From: Lachnospiraceae bacterium
GTDB lineage: Bacteria > Bacillota > Clostridia > Lachnospirales > Lachnospiraceae
NCBI GenBank assembly: GCA_003489085.1
Contig: DNJM01000098.1
Span: 1-14,006, forward strand
DNA: 14,006 nt
Reading direction: 5' to 3'
A program made the position numbers and the translations under genes. The notes under the pieces are model-generated. The model saw only the letters and a program-made list of their open reading frames with translations, searched no databases and was not told the DNA's origin. Shown piece by piece: positions 7,762 through 13,986 of this stretch (its first letter is position 1; every line of letters starts with the position of its first letter).

Positions 7762-7790
7762 TTGCATTTTTTAAAAGAATCATATATAAT
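7762..7790 (+). promoter_or_regulatory. promoter of tRNA-Lys
   Basis: TTGCAT (7762-7767) and TATAAT (7785-7790) have a 17-bp spacer. Transcription would begin near 7797, about 26 bases before the mature tRNA. Confidence 0.8.
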
Positions 7791-7822
7791 AGTTTTTGTG
7801 TTACGGAACACCAATTAAATAC

Positions 7823-7895
7823 GCGCCATTAGCTCAGTTGGTAGAGCAGTAGACTCTTAATCTATTTGTCCAGGGTTCGAGTCCCTGATGGCGCA
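7823..7895 (+). tRNA. tRNA-Lys (anticodon CTT)
   Basis: A 73-base cloverleaf. The acceptor stem GCGCCAT (7823-7829) pairs fully with ATGGCGC (7888-7894), with discriminator A at 7895. The D-arm contains AGCTCAGTTGGTAGAGCA. The anticodon stem GTAGA/TCTAT encloses the loop CTCTTAA, giving anticodon CTT for AAG lysine codons. The T-arm is CAGGG-TTCGAGT-CCCTG. CCA is not encoded. It has its own promoter and terminator. Confidence 0.97.
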
Positions 7896-7905
7896 TTTAA
7901 AGAAG

Positions 7906-7949
7906 CACTGTTTTTGACATCAGTTATGAGTCGGGGACGGTGTTTTTTT
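7906..7949 (+). terminator. G-U-rich terminator of tRNA-Lys
   Basis: CACTGTTTTTGAC (7906-7918) and GTCGGGGACGGTG (7930-7942) form 13 continuous RNA pairs around an 11-base loop, followed by seven T residues (7943-7949). Five pairs are G-U wobbles, all with U in the left arm opposite G in the right arm. The hairpin would therefore form well only in the rightward transcript. Confidence 0.75.
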
Positions 7950-8007
7950 GTATCATAAGGAATAGCAGTAACCGTACTCTTGCACAGAAACTAAGGTTAT
8001 GATACAA
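7948..8007. repeat. 11-bp perfect inverted repeat after tRNA-Lys
   Basis: TTGTATCATAA (7948-7958) and TTATGATACAA (7997-8007) are perfect inverse complements separated by 38 bases. The left arm begins in the terminator T-run and the right arm overlaps the -10 region of the next promoter. It could be a regulator site bridging the promoter, an RNA stem, or the ends of a decayed small repeat. No coding sequence lies between the arms. Confidence 0.6.
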
Positions 8008-8008
8008 T
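7980..8008 (+). promoter_or_regulatory. promoter of the phosphopantetheinyl transferase unit
   Basis: TTGCAC (7980-7985) and TACAAT (8003-8008) have a 17-bp spacer, and TG at 8000-8001 makes an extended -10. The start would be near 8015, about 45 bases before the ATG. The right arm of the inverted repeat covers almost all of the -10. Confidence 0.65.
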
Positions 8009-8060
8009 TTAAAGGATTGAAAAATAGATAACAAACAGACAGGACGATAAGGCAGTTATA

Positions 8061-8711
8061 ATGATTCAGACATGGATAGCAGATATTTCCTCCCTGTGGG
8101 ACAGTGAAATTCTGGAGCAATATATGAAAGAGCTGGGCCTGGATACGGTCCTTGGAGCAGGACGACAGGAGAAAGCGGAAAAAATCAAATCAGTCGAAGG
8201 AAAGCTCCAGAGTATCGGGGCAGGAATTCTTTTAACACGAATGCGCAGATATTATGGACTGGGATCGGATTTTAAGTATAATCTGTCACATTCCGGAAAG
8301 TATGCGCTTTGTTCCGTAGAGGATAGAAGAGGCAGCAGCTGCATGCATCTGGGGTGTGATATAGAGGTAATAAAGGGCTGCCATGAAGTCGTGGCACGCC
8401 GTTTTTTTACCGGACAGGAGTATCGCCTTATATCCGGTATCAGTCAGGAAGAGAAGAGAACAGAAATGTTTTATCGATACTGGGTACTGAAGGAAAGCTT
8501 TATGAAGGCAACCAGGCTGGGGATGAAGCTGCCCATGAATGCATTTGAGATACGGATGGAAGCGGAAGGACCTGTTCTTACATGGAAGCCCAAAGAGATT
8601 CCAGGGGCGTATTTCTATCGGGAATATTATATAGAGGGAATACCGGCCAGAATCGCTGTCTGTGCAGATGCAGATACATTTACGGAGGAGATCAGGAGAG
8701 TTTACTTGTAA
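8061..8711 (+). CDS. 4'-phosphopantetheinyl transferase, Sfp type
   Basis: This enzyme moves the phosphopantetheine arm of coenzyme A onto a serine of carrier proteins. The 216-residue length is typical of Sfp-type enzymes (about 220) and much longer than AcpS. Family motifs are clear: NLSHSG at 74-79, LGCDIE at 97-102 with metal-binding D100 and E102, and YWVLKESFMK at 140-149 with W141, K144, E145 and K149. ATG 8061 has AAGG at 8049-8052 with 8-base spacing. No NRPS, PKS or fatty-acid genes lie nearby, so the carrier-protein target is unknown; it could serve the fatty-acid carrier protein or a distant biosynthetic cluster. A carboxypeptidase gene follows after 26 bases, so the two probably share a transcript from the promoter at 7980-8008. 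Confidence 0.93.
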   Translation: MIQTWIADISSLWDSEILEQYMKELGLDTVLGAGRQEKAEKIKSVEGKLQSIGAGILLTRMRRYYGLGSDFKYNLSHSGKYALCSVEDRRGSSCMHLGCDIEVIKGCHEVVARRFFTGQEYRLISGISQEEKRTEMFYRYWVLKESFMKATRLGMKLPMNAFEIRMEAEGPVLTWKPKEIPGAYFYREYYIEGIPARIAVCADADTFTEEIRRVYL

Positions 8712-8737
8712 ATCAAACCATAAGGGGTAATAGACAG

Positions 8738-9619
8738 ATGAAGAAATTGATAATGTGTTTTAGCATAATGCGGAAAAGAATACGGCGGGCATGGAGAAGA
8801 ATGCGGCCGGCACAGAGAAGACTTCTCTTTTTTAGTGTGATTTTTCTAATTTTAGGAAGTGTCGGAGGGGGTTTTGCCGGAAAATCGATTGGCAGAAAGT
8901 CAGCCGAGAGGACAGCAAAGAAGGCCATTACCGATGCGGAGAAGAAGCTGGAGGCGACGCAGGAAGAGCTGCAGGCGGCCAATCAGCTGCTGCAGGATTC
9001 CGGAGTGATCAATGATGAGGAGACCAGAAAGCGGCTGGAGGAGTTTCAGGATGGTATCCCCTGGAATATGACGCTGGTAAATACGGTTCATTCGATGGAA
9101 GAGGGATACGTTCCTGAACTGACGGAAGTTGAAAATGGGTTATCTGTGGATGCACGGATTGCGGAAGAACTGAATGCCATGCTGGCAGCGGCCAGAGCGG
9201 ATGGAATCAATCCCTATCTCTTATCAGCGTATCGTTCCATAGAGCGGCAGGCGCAGGTATTTAATGATACGGTACAAAGCTGGATGGAGCAGGGGGCAGA
9301 TTATTGGACTGCTTATCAGAATACCTGCAAGGAAGTAGCACTTCCGGGTACCAGCGAGCATGGCCTGGGGCTGGCGGTGGATATTGTCGATAACAGTTAT
9401 ACGGGGCTGGATGCGGAACAGGCGAATACAGCGACCGCACAGTGGCTGCAGGCACATTGCGCAGAGTATGGTTTTATCCTCAGGTATCCGGCAGATAAGG
9501 AGTCTGCGACGGGAATTATCTATGAAGCATGGCATTATCGGTATGTAGGGAAAGAGTATGCGCAGAAGATACAGGCTTCCGGACTGACTTTGGAAGAATA
9601 TCTGGGGGAAGTATACTAG
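8738..9619 (+). CDS. membrane-anchored M15 D-alanyl-D-alanine carboxypeptidase, VanY type
   Basis: A predicted zinc peptidase that trims the terminal D-Ala from peptidoglycan stem peptides outside the cell. The 293-residue protein starts with an Arg-rich cytoplasmic stretch, one membrane segment at about 28-48 (LLFFSVIFLILGSVGGGF), and a coiled-coil stalk at about 50-90 (Lys/Ala/Glu-rich, ending EELQAANQLL). The VanY domain follows: LLSAYRS, then SEHGLGLAVD at 206-215 with zinc ligands H208 and D215, and EAWHYRYVG with catalytic E263 and zinc ligand H266. I chose ATG 8738, with AAGGGG at 8722-8727, over longer in-frame starts that overlap the upstream gene. No vanR/S, vanX or D-Ala-D-Lac ligase is present, so this is a housekeeping wall enzyme rather than evidence of vancomycin resistance. 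Confidence 0.93.
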   Translation: MKKLIMCFSIMRKRIRRAWRRMRPAQRRLLFFSVIFLILGSVGGGFAGKSIGRKSAERTAKKAITDAEKKLEATQEELQAANQLLQDSGVINDEETRKRLEEFQDGIPWNMTLVNTVHSMEEGYVPELTEVENGLSVDARIAEELNAMLAAARADGINPYLLSAYRSIERQAQVFNDTVQSWMEQGADYWTAYQNTCKEVALPGTSEHGLGLAVDIVDNSYTGLDAEQANTATAQWLQAHCAEYGFILRYPADKESATGIIYEAWHYRYVGKEYAQKIQASGLTLEEYLGEVY

Positions 9620-9637
9620 AAACTCGGGTATAGTGGA

Positions 9638-9666
9638 TTGACGAATGAAAAGTGATTTGCTAAAAT
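9638..9666 (+). promoter_or_regulatory. promoter of the HTH/acidic-linker gene
   Basis: TTGACG (9638-9643) and TAAAAT (9661-9666) have an exact 17-bp spacer. The start would be near 9673, giving an AT-rich leader of about 85 bases. I see no terminator between the carboxypeptidase stop (9619) and this promoter, so read-through from upstream is also possible. Confidence 0.75.
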
Positions 9667-9741
9667 ATATTAAGGAAAATATTAGGTTTATGTAGAAATT
9701 AAAAAGTTTCCATATAAATTTTTGGGGTAAAATAATTACAT

Positions 9742-9748
9742 AAGGAGG
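9742..9748 (+). promoter_or_regulatory. ribosome binding site deciding the start of the HTH gene
   Basis: AAGGAGG is followed by two in-frame ATGs, at 9752 (3 bases away) and 9758 (9 bases away). Normal spacing of about 5-9 bases favours ATG 9758 over 9752. Confidence 0.65.
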
Positions 9749-9757
9749 AAAATGGCG

Positions 9758-10747
9758 ATGTTAAGTTTGACATTTGGGGAACAAGTTAAGATTGTGTTGA
9801 GCCGAAAAGGTATGACGATTAAAGAGCTGGCAGAGACAATTGAAGAGCGGACCGGGAAGAAAATGTCCCGGCAGAATCTGACACAGCGCCTGGGAAGGGA
9901 TAACTTTCAGGAACAGGATATGCGTATGATTGCGGAGATTCTGGGATGCCCGTTCCAACTGAGCATTCTGGGAACGGATGAGGGAACGGAAACAGCTGAA
10001 AAACCGGAGGAGAGACCGGAGAGCGGAAAGCAGCGTCTCATTGTAGCCGGTTCCGGAAAGCGTAGACAGGGTCATACAACCGAGCGGGATATTACGGTCG
10101 GTGAGCTGATGGATATGGAGGATGAAATCGCCAAAGAACAGGAAGGAAAGGATGCGGAACCGGTAAAGGAAGCAGCACCGGGACGTACGGTCAGATACAT
10201 CAATACGGACGCACTCCGGGAGGCACGCAGAGAAGCAGCACGGACGGGAAAGCCGATGCCGGAGGAGAGCAGATGGAAACCAACCGCCAATGTCGTTAAG
10301 GAATATATTAAAAAACCGATTTTGAAGCGGACGGAGGAAGAAAACCCGGCAGCAGAGGCGGAACATACGGAGCAGCCTGTACCGGAGATCAAAGAAGCAG
10401 AAAATACAGTTGCGGAAGCGGCTGCGGAAACGGTATCTGCAGCGGAGGTGCAGGAAGAGAGCAGTCCAGAAGCAGCTCCGGCACAGGAAGCGGAAGCAGC
10501 TCCGGAAGAAAGAACGGCTGATATCCCGAAACCGGTGAAGGAAGTAGGAGATATTAATCCGTATACCGGAAAAGAATATGAGAATAACAGTGTCCGGATG
10601 CATCCGAAAAGAATCGGTTATGTGCAGGTTTATGATCGCAGTGAGCATAAGTGGACGGATATGACAGAATGGGCATTCCTGGGATATCAGGAGAGAAAGA
10701 AAGCTATGCTCGGAAAAGACTATGATCCGCCGATTTATCTGGATTAA
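9758..10747 (+). CDS. HTH-domain protein with long acidic linker and conserved C-terminal module
   Basis: Function unknown. The product is 329 residues from ATG 9758, or 331 from 9752. Residues about 5-70 form an XRE/Cro-like helix-turn-helix domain: FGEQVKIVLSRKGMTIKELAETI, then SRQNLTQRL and DMRMIAEILGCPFQLSIL. Residues about 75-190 are charged and contain RTVRYINTDALREARREAAR. Residues about 195-265 are a low-complexity, probably disordered Glu/Ala/Pro tract. The last about 60 residues look folded and conserved: NPYTGKEYENNSVRMHP, IGYVQVYDRSEHKWTDMTEWAFLGYQERKKAML and a DPPIYLD end. I associate this layout with Lachnospiraceae-restricted proteins but cannot name a family. It has its own promoter, and two hairpins separate it from dgt. 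It may bind DNA through the N-terminal domain; the role of the C-terminal module is open. Confidence 0.8.
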   Translation: MLSLTFGEQVKIVLSRKGMTIKELAETIEERTGKKMSRQNLTQRLGRDNFQEQDMRMIAEILGCPFQLSILGTDEGTETAEKPEERPESGKQRLIVAGSGKRRQGHTTERDITVGELMDMEDEIAKEQEGKDAEPVKEAAPGRTVRYINTDALREARREAARTGKPMPEESRWKPTANVVKEYIKKPILKRTEEENPAAEAEHTEQPVPEIKEAENTVAEAAAETVSAAEVQEESSPEAAPAQEAEAAPEERTADIPKPVKEVGDINPYTGKEYENNSVRMHPKRIGYVQVYDRSEHKWTDMTEWAFLGYQERKKAMLGKDYDPPIYLD

Positions 10748-10776
10748 GCGAACGAGTATGAAAGAAATCTGAAATG

Positions 10777-10822
10777 TACCGTCAACCAAACAGGGTCAGG
10801 CATGTCTTGTTGGTTGGCGGTA
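10777..10822 (+). terminator. long hairpin after the HTH gene, without a clear U-run
   Basis: TACCGTCAACCAAACA (10777-10792) and TGTTGGTTGGCGGTA (10808-10822) form 15 pairs with one G-U wobble and one bulged A, around a 15-base loop. The following sequence, TTGTTGTTGC, is U-rich but broken by G. It is either a weak terminator or a 3' stabilising structure, followed by a canonical terminator 22 bases further on. Confidence 0.6.
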
Positions 10823-10844
10823 TTGTTGTTGCTAAGCATGTGAT

Positions 10845-10867
10845 AAAAAGGTCCAGTGGACCTTTTT
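10845..10867. terminator. symmetric terminator upstream of dgt
   Basis: AAAAAGGTCC (10845-10854) and GGACCTTTTT (10858-10867) form a perfect 10-bp stem with a 3-base loop. A-run and T-run flank a G/C core, so it can act on both strands. It lies 25 bases before the dgt start, so dgt must have a promoter within this short gap or depend on read-through; I could not find a clean one. Confidence 0.85.
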
Positions 10868-10892
10868 GAGCTTATAAGGGAGGTGCAGAGAT

Positions 10893-12305
10893 ATGCAATG
10901 GGAGCAGCTGCTATGCAGGCATAGGCGGAGAATGACAGGGACATCTCAGAACGGTTCCATGGATCTGCGAAGTGAATTTGAAAAGGATTATCACCGGATT
11001 ATCGAAAGCGCGTCCTTCCGGCGTCTGCAGGATAAGACACAGGTATTTCCGCTGGATAAGAGTGATTTTATCAGAACCCGACTGACCCATTCATTGGAGG
11101 TGTCTTCCTTTGGAAAGTCCCTGGGACAGAATATTGGCGAAAAGATTCTGGAGGAAGGAAAGGACCCGGCGTTTACGGGCAGGATGAAAGAAGAGATCAG
11201 CAGTATACTGCAGTGTGCCGGATTGATCCATGATATAGGCAATCCCCCATTTGGACATTTCGGTGAAGAGGCGATCCGGGAGTGGTTTAGCAAGCATCTG
11301 GCGGTAATTATGGTGAAGGGCAGGCCGCTGGCAGAGATTCTGACGCCCCAGATGAGGGAGGATTTTTATCATTTTGAGGGAAATGCACAGGCATTGCGGC
11401 TGGTAACCAGGCTGCATTATCTGGTAGATGAAAACGGGATGAATCTGACGTATGCGCTGCTCAATACGATTATCAAATACCCAGGTTCTTCTCTGGAAAT
11501 GCAGCCGGATTCCTGTGATGTAAAGAAAAGAAAGATCGGATACTATCTGGCGGATGAAGAGATATTCCGAGAAGTAACCACTGCAACGGGTGCGAGGAAA
11601 AACAGGCATCCGCTGACGTATATCCTGGAAGCGGCGGACGATCTGGCCTATCTGACAGCGGATATAGAAGATGCATTTATCAAAGGATTTATTTCTTACC
11701 ATCAGATGAAGAAAGAGTTGGAAAGGCTGGAGGCTTCTGAACCGGCGAACTCATTTTTGCCGGCCGGAATGCTGGAGCATTATTATCAGCGCGGCCTGGA
11801 GAAAGCGGCCGGCAATCCGGAGGAATATGCAGTGAAAAACTGGATTGTAAGATTGCAGTCATTTTTCATTCAGCGTGCAACAGAGGGGTTTCTGGAACAT
11901 TACGATGCAATTATGGAAGGAAGCTACTGTGAAGATCTGTTTTATGGTACAGCAGCCGAGCCATTGCTGAACCTGTTGGGCGATATGGCATACCGGTACG
12001 TTTTCTCTTCAGAAGCAATTTATAAAATGGAAGCAGCAGAATCGGTCATTCTGAACTTTTTGCTGGATCGTTTTGTTAATGCAATTATTTATTATGATAC
12101 AGAATATACGCTGCGGCCGATGGATAAGAGAATGGTTTCTTTTATTTCGGATAATTATAAAAAAGCATATCAGCTTCAGGCCGGAGGGAAGAATGAGACA
12201 GAAAAGCTGTATCTGCGGCTGCTGTTGGTAACGGATTATATCTGTGGTATGACGGACAGCTATGCGAAGCGCTTGTATCAGGAGCTGAATGCGATGATGG
12301 AATAG
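10893..12305 (+). CDS. dgt: deoxyguanosinetriphosphate triphosphohydrolase (HD superfamily)
   Basis: The enzyme hydrolyses dGTP (or other dNTPs in some homologues) to the nucleoside and triphosphate, adjusting dNTP pools. The 470-residue product is close to the family's about 450-505. The N-terminus through FRRLQDKTQVFPLDKSDF and RTRLTHSLEV matches known Dgt proteins, supporting ATG 10893, which has GGGAGGT at 10878-10884. HD metal ligands are H66 (in RLTHS), H113-D114 (in LIHDIGNPPFGHFGE) and a distal Asp at 249 or 250 (EAADDLAYLTADIEDA). The full set is present, so it should be active. Dgt enzymes also limit phage replication in some bacteria, but nothing else here points to defence. The next gene starts 56 bases downstream after an inverted repeat. 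Confidence 0.94.
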   Translation: MQWEQLLCRHRRRMTGTSQNGSMDLRSEFEKDYHRIIESASFRRLQDKTQVFPLDKSDFIRTRLTHSLEVSSFGKSLGQNIGEKILEEGKDPAFTGRMKEEISSILQCAGLIHDIGNPPFGHFGEEAIREWFSKHLAVIMVKGRPLAEILTPQMREDFYHFEGNAQALRLVTRLHYLVDENGMNLTYALLNTIIKYPGSSLEMQPDSCDVKKRKIGYYLADEEIFREVTTATGARKNRHPLTYILEAADDLAYLTADIEDAFIKGFISYHQMKKELERLEASEPANSFLPAGMLEHYYQRGLEKAAGNPEEYAVKNWIVRLQSFFIQRATEGFLEHYDAIMEGSYCEDLFYGTAAEPLLNLLGDMAYRYVFSSEAIYKMEAAESVILNFLLDRFVNAIIYYDTEYTLRPMDKRMVSFISDNYKKAYQLQAGGKNETEKLYLRLLLVTDYICGMTDSYAKRLYQELNAMME

Positions 12306-12316
12306 TTCTTTTTTGA

Positions 12317-12358
12317 GATTCTCCTGAATATATTGATAGAAAAAGAGAGAGGAGAATC
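12317..12358 (+). promoter_or_regulatory. inverted repeat masking the next ribosome binding site
   Basis: GATTCTCCT (12317-12325) and AGGAGAATC (12350-12358) are perfect 9-bp inverse complements with a 24-base loop. The right arm contains the GGAG ribosome binding site (12351-12354) of the TTG-started gene at 12361. If the stem forms in mRNA, it would block initiation. A U-rich run (12307-12314) directly precedes the left arm. Confidence 0.65.
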
Positions 12359-12360
12359 CT

Positions 12361-13332
12361 TTGGAAAATATGATTCGGTACCTGTTTGAGTACCGGGACG
12401 GACGAAGAATCCGTAATGTGGGTTTTGTAAAAATAGATCAGAACGAAGAAAACGGTACGCTGCAGATTCATGGAAGAGGGACATTTTTAAAACAGGCGGA
12501 TATTCGTGTGTACCTCTTTTTTATGAAACGGAAGCAATGCTATGGAATTCCCATGGGAGAGCTGCACGGTGTGCAGTCGATTCTGAGTGTGCGGCTCTTA
12601 TATGACAGGGAGGAAATAGAAAAATATACGGAATTTGATTCTGTTAAGGGACTCATATTGGATGCGGGCGAGCAGGGAAGATTCGGAGCAGTCTGGGATG
12701 AATCGGATCTGCCGATCGAGCAAATGCGGCTGGCTCCAAAGAAAGAGGTACATCCCTTTCCGGCTGAGGAAGAAGAGAAAATGATTCCGGCAGCGCCTGC
12801 GGAAATCGATGACAGAGAATCGGAGGAACCTGCCGCGGTTGACAGTGAAGAGGCAGAGACTCTGATGGAAACTGACAGCGAAGAGGCGGAGACTCCGGTG
12901 GAAACTGACAGCGAAGAGACAGAGACTCCGGTGGGAACCGACAGTGGAGAGCAGGAAGAGTCTGGGAAAATGGTCGTCACGCCGGAAGAAGAAAATGTAT
13001 ATATGCAGGAGGAAACCGCTGGCCCCAGATACCGGAAAGGGTCCAGGGAAGATCTGATGGAGCTTCCGCGGAAGGAATGGTATCTGGCTAATAACAGCTT
13101 TCTGCTGCATGGGTATTATAATTATAAACATCTGCTTTTTATTGAAGAGGAAGAAGGATTTTACATAGGAGTTCCTGGGATCTATCATCCCAGAGAGGCG
13201 CGGGCCGCCGACTCCTTTGGCTTCCCGGAATTTCGAAAGCTGTCTCCGAACGAAGAGGAGGAACTGCAGCTTAAGGCGCAGGAAAAGAACAGTCATGCGG
13301 TATTCGGCTATTGGTGCCGGAAGATCCGCTGA
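12361..13332 (+). CDS. lineage-specific protein with acidic repeat linker (DUF6128-like)
   Basis: Function unknown; 323 residues. The N-terminal domain (about 1-125) begins MIRYLFEYRDGRRIRNVGFVKI and looks beta-rich, with a segment YGIPMGELHGVQS. Residues about 130-235 are acidic and disordered, with three 11-residue repeats of the form DSEEAETPVET from D161 plus a partial fourth. The C-terminal domain (about 245-323) starts KEWYLANNSFLLHGYYNYKH and has FYIGVPGIYHPREARAADSFGFPEF. This C-terminus resembles a Lachnospiraceae family I recall as DUF6128, a recollection I cannot check here. The start is TTG 12361, with AGAGGAG at 12348-12354 and 6-base spacing; ATG 12370 would be 15 bases away. 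No signal peptide or membrane segment is visible. It sits between dgt and tadA on the same strand. Confidence 0.82.
   Translation: MENMIRYLFEYRDGRRIRNVGFVKIDQNEENGTLQIHGRGTFLKQADIRVYLFFMKRKQCYGIPMGELHGVQSILSVRLLYDREEIEKYTEFDSVKGLILDAGEQGRFGAVWDESDLPIEQMRLAPKKEVHPFPAEEEEKMIPAAPAEIDDRESEEPAAVDSEEAETLMETDSEEAETPVETDSEETETPVGTDSGEQEESGKMVVTPEEENVYMQEETAGPRYRKGSREDLMELPRKEWYLANNSFLLHGYYNYKHLLFIEEEEGFYIGVPGIYHPREARAADSFGFPEFRKLSPNEEEELQLKAQEKNSHAVFGYWCRKIR
12841..12954 (+). repeat. 33-bp tandem repeats in the acidic linker
   Basis: Three in-frame 33-base units (12841-12873, 12874-12906, 12907-12939) and a partial 15-base unit (12940-12954) each begin GACAG(T/C). Units two and three differ at only a few bases. 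They encode 11-residue acidic repeats and would tolerate copy-number change without a frameshift. Confidence 0.9.
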
Positions 13333-13355
13333 TCTGAAAAAAGGAGAATACAAGA

Positions 13356-13844
13356 ATGCTGACAGAAGATGAAAAGTATATGAAGGAGGCCCTGCGGCAG
13401 GCGAAGAAGGCGTACCAGATCGGAGAAGTGCCGATTGGCTGTGTGATTACGTATGAGGGGAAGATCATCGCCAGAGGATATAACCGCCGGACCATAGATA
13501 AAAATACGCTGGCTCATGCGGAGCTTGCAGCAATCCGAAAGGCAAGCAAAAAGCTGAATGACTGGAGGCTGGAAGGCTGTACGATGTATGTAACGCTGGA
13601 ACCCTGCCAGATGTGTTCCGGGGCGATCGTTCAGGCCCGCATCCCGAAGGTGGTGGTAGGGTGTATGAATCCCAAGGCAGGCTGTGCCGGCTCTATTTTG
13701 AACCTGCTGCAGATGCCAAGATTTAATCACCAGGCAGAGCTTGTCACAGGAGTGCTGGGAGAAGAGTGCAGCCAGATGATGAAAGCTTTTTTTCAGGATT
13801 TACGCGAAAAGAAGAAGAAAGAAAAGAAGCAGGAGATACAGTAG
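13356..13844 (+). CDS. tadA: tRNA-specific adenosine deaminase
   Basis: TadA deaminates A34 of tRNA-Arg(ACG) to inosine, allowing one tRNA to read several CGN codons. The 162-residue product has the zinc and catalytic site HAE at 54-56 (H54 ligand, E56 proton shuttle) and PCQMC with C84 and C87. TadA-specific features separate it from free-base or cytidine deaminases: NPKAGCAGSILNLL, then RFNHQAELVTGVL and a C-terminal helix. The end is a Lys-rich tail (EKKKKEKKQ). ATG 13356 has AAGGAG at 13341-13346 with 9-base spacing and follows the upstream gene by 23 bases. In many Bacillota tadA is followed by the SRP RNA and dnaX; here a terminator and a tRNA-Gly come next, so that arrangement is not seen within the window. 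Confidence 0.96.
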   Translation: MLTEDEKYMKEALRQAKKAYQIGEVPIGCVITYEGKIIARGYNRRTIDKNTLAHAELAAIRKASKKLNDWRLEGCTMYVTLEPCQMCSGAIVQARIPKVVVGCMNPKAGCAGSILNLLQMPRFNHQAELVTGVLGEECSQMMKAFFQDLREKKKKEKKQEIQ

Positions 13845-13874
13845 CACCGGCGGCTGCCGGTGCTGCATATTTTT
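13843..13874 (+). terminator. terminator after tadA
   Basis: AGCACCGGC (13843-13851) and GCCGGTGCT (13856-13864) form a perfect GC-rich 9-bp stem with a 4-base loop, then GCATATTTTT. The stem overlaps the last two bases of the tadA stop codon. The T-run starts about five bases after the stem. Confidence 0.8.
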
Positions 13875-13916
13875 GTATAGGGGGTATGGGCTTATGCAAA
13901 AAAGTAGAAAAGAGGG

Positions 13917-13945
13917 TTGACATTTGCCGGGAAATCATATAAAAT
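13917..13945 (+). promoter_or_regulatory. strong promoter of the tRNA-Gly
   Basis: A perfect -35 TTGACA (13917-13922) and TAAAAT (13940-13945) have an exact 17-bp spacer. Transcription would start near 13952, about 35 bases before the tRNA. Confidence 0.85.
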
Positions 13946-13986
13946 ATATTTTGTCGTTAAGCGGACAGCAATTTTATATGACATAC

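Noticed and set aside
8582..8737. Longer in-frame start for the VanY-type protein
   Set aside because: It would overlap the transferase gene by 130 bases and add a non-family N-terminus; ATG 8738 has its own ribosome binding site and places the membrane segment correctly.
8738..9619. Vancomycin-resistance determinant
   Set aside because: A VanY-type domain alone is a common wall enzyme; no vanR/S, vanH/A or vanX-like genes are present.
9761..10789. 342-codon minus-strand frame opposite the HTH gene
   Set aside because: It is rich in Arg, Cys, Phe and Leu, as expected from reading an acidic Glu/Ala tract backwards, and the plus-strand gene has a clear promoter and ribosome binding site.
10893..12305. 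dgt as part of an anti-phage nucleotide-depletion system
   Set aside because: Dgt is a core enzyme here in a housekeeping setting; no toxin, nuclease, cyclase or other defence partner is adjacent.
12841..12954. CRISPR-like repeats
   Set aside because: The repeats are contiguous, in frame within an acidic linker, and lack unique spacers or cas genes.
13865..13986. SRP RNA after tadA, as in other Bacillota
   Set aside because: I see no SRP Alu or helix 8 signature in this interval, which holds a terminator tail and a tRNA promoter.
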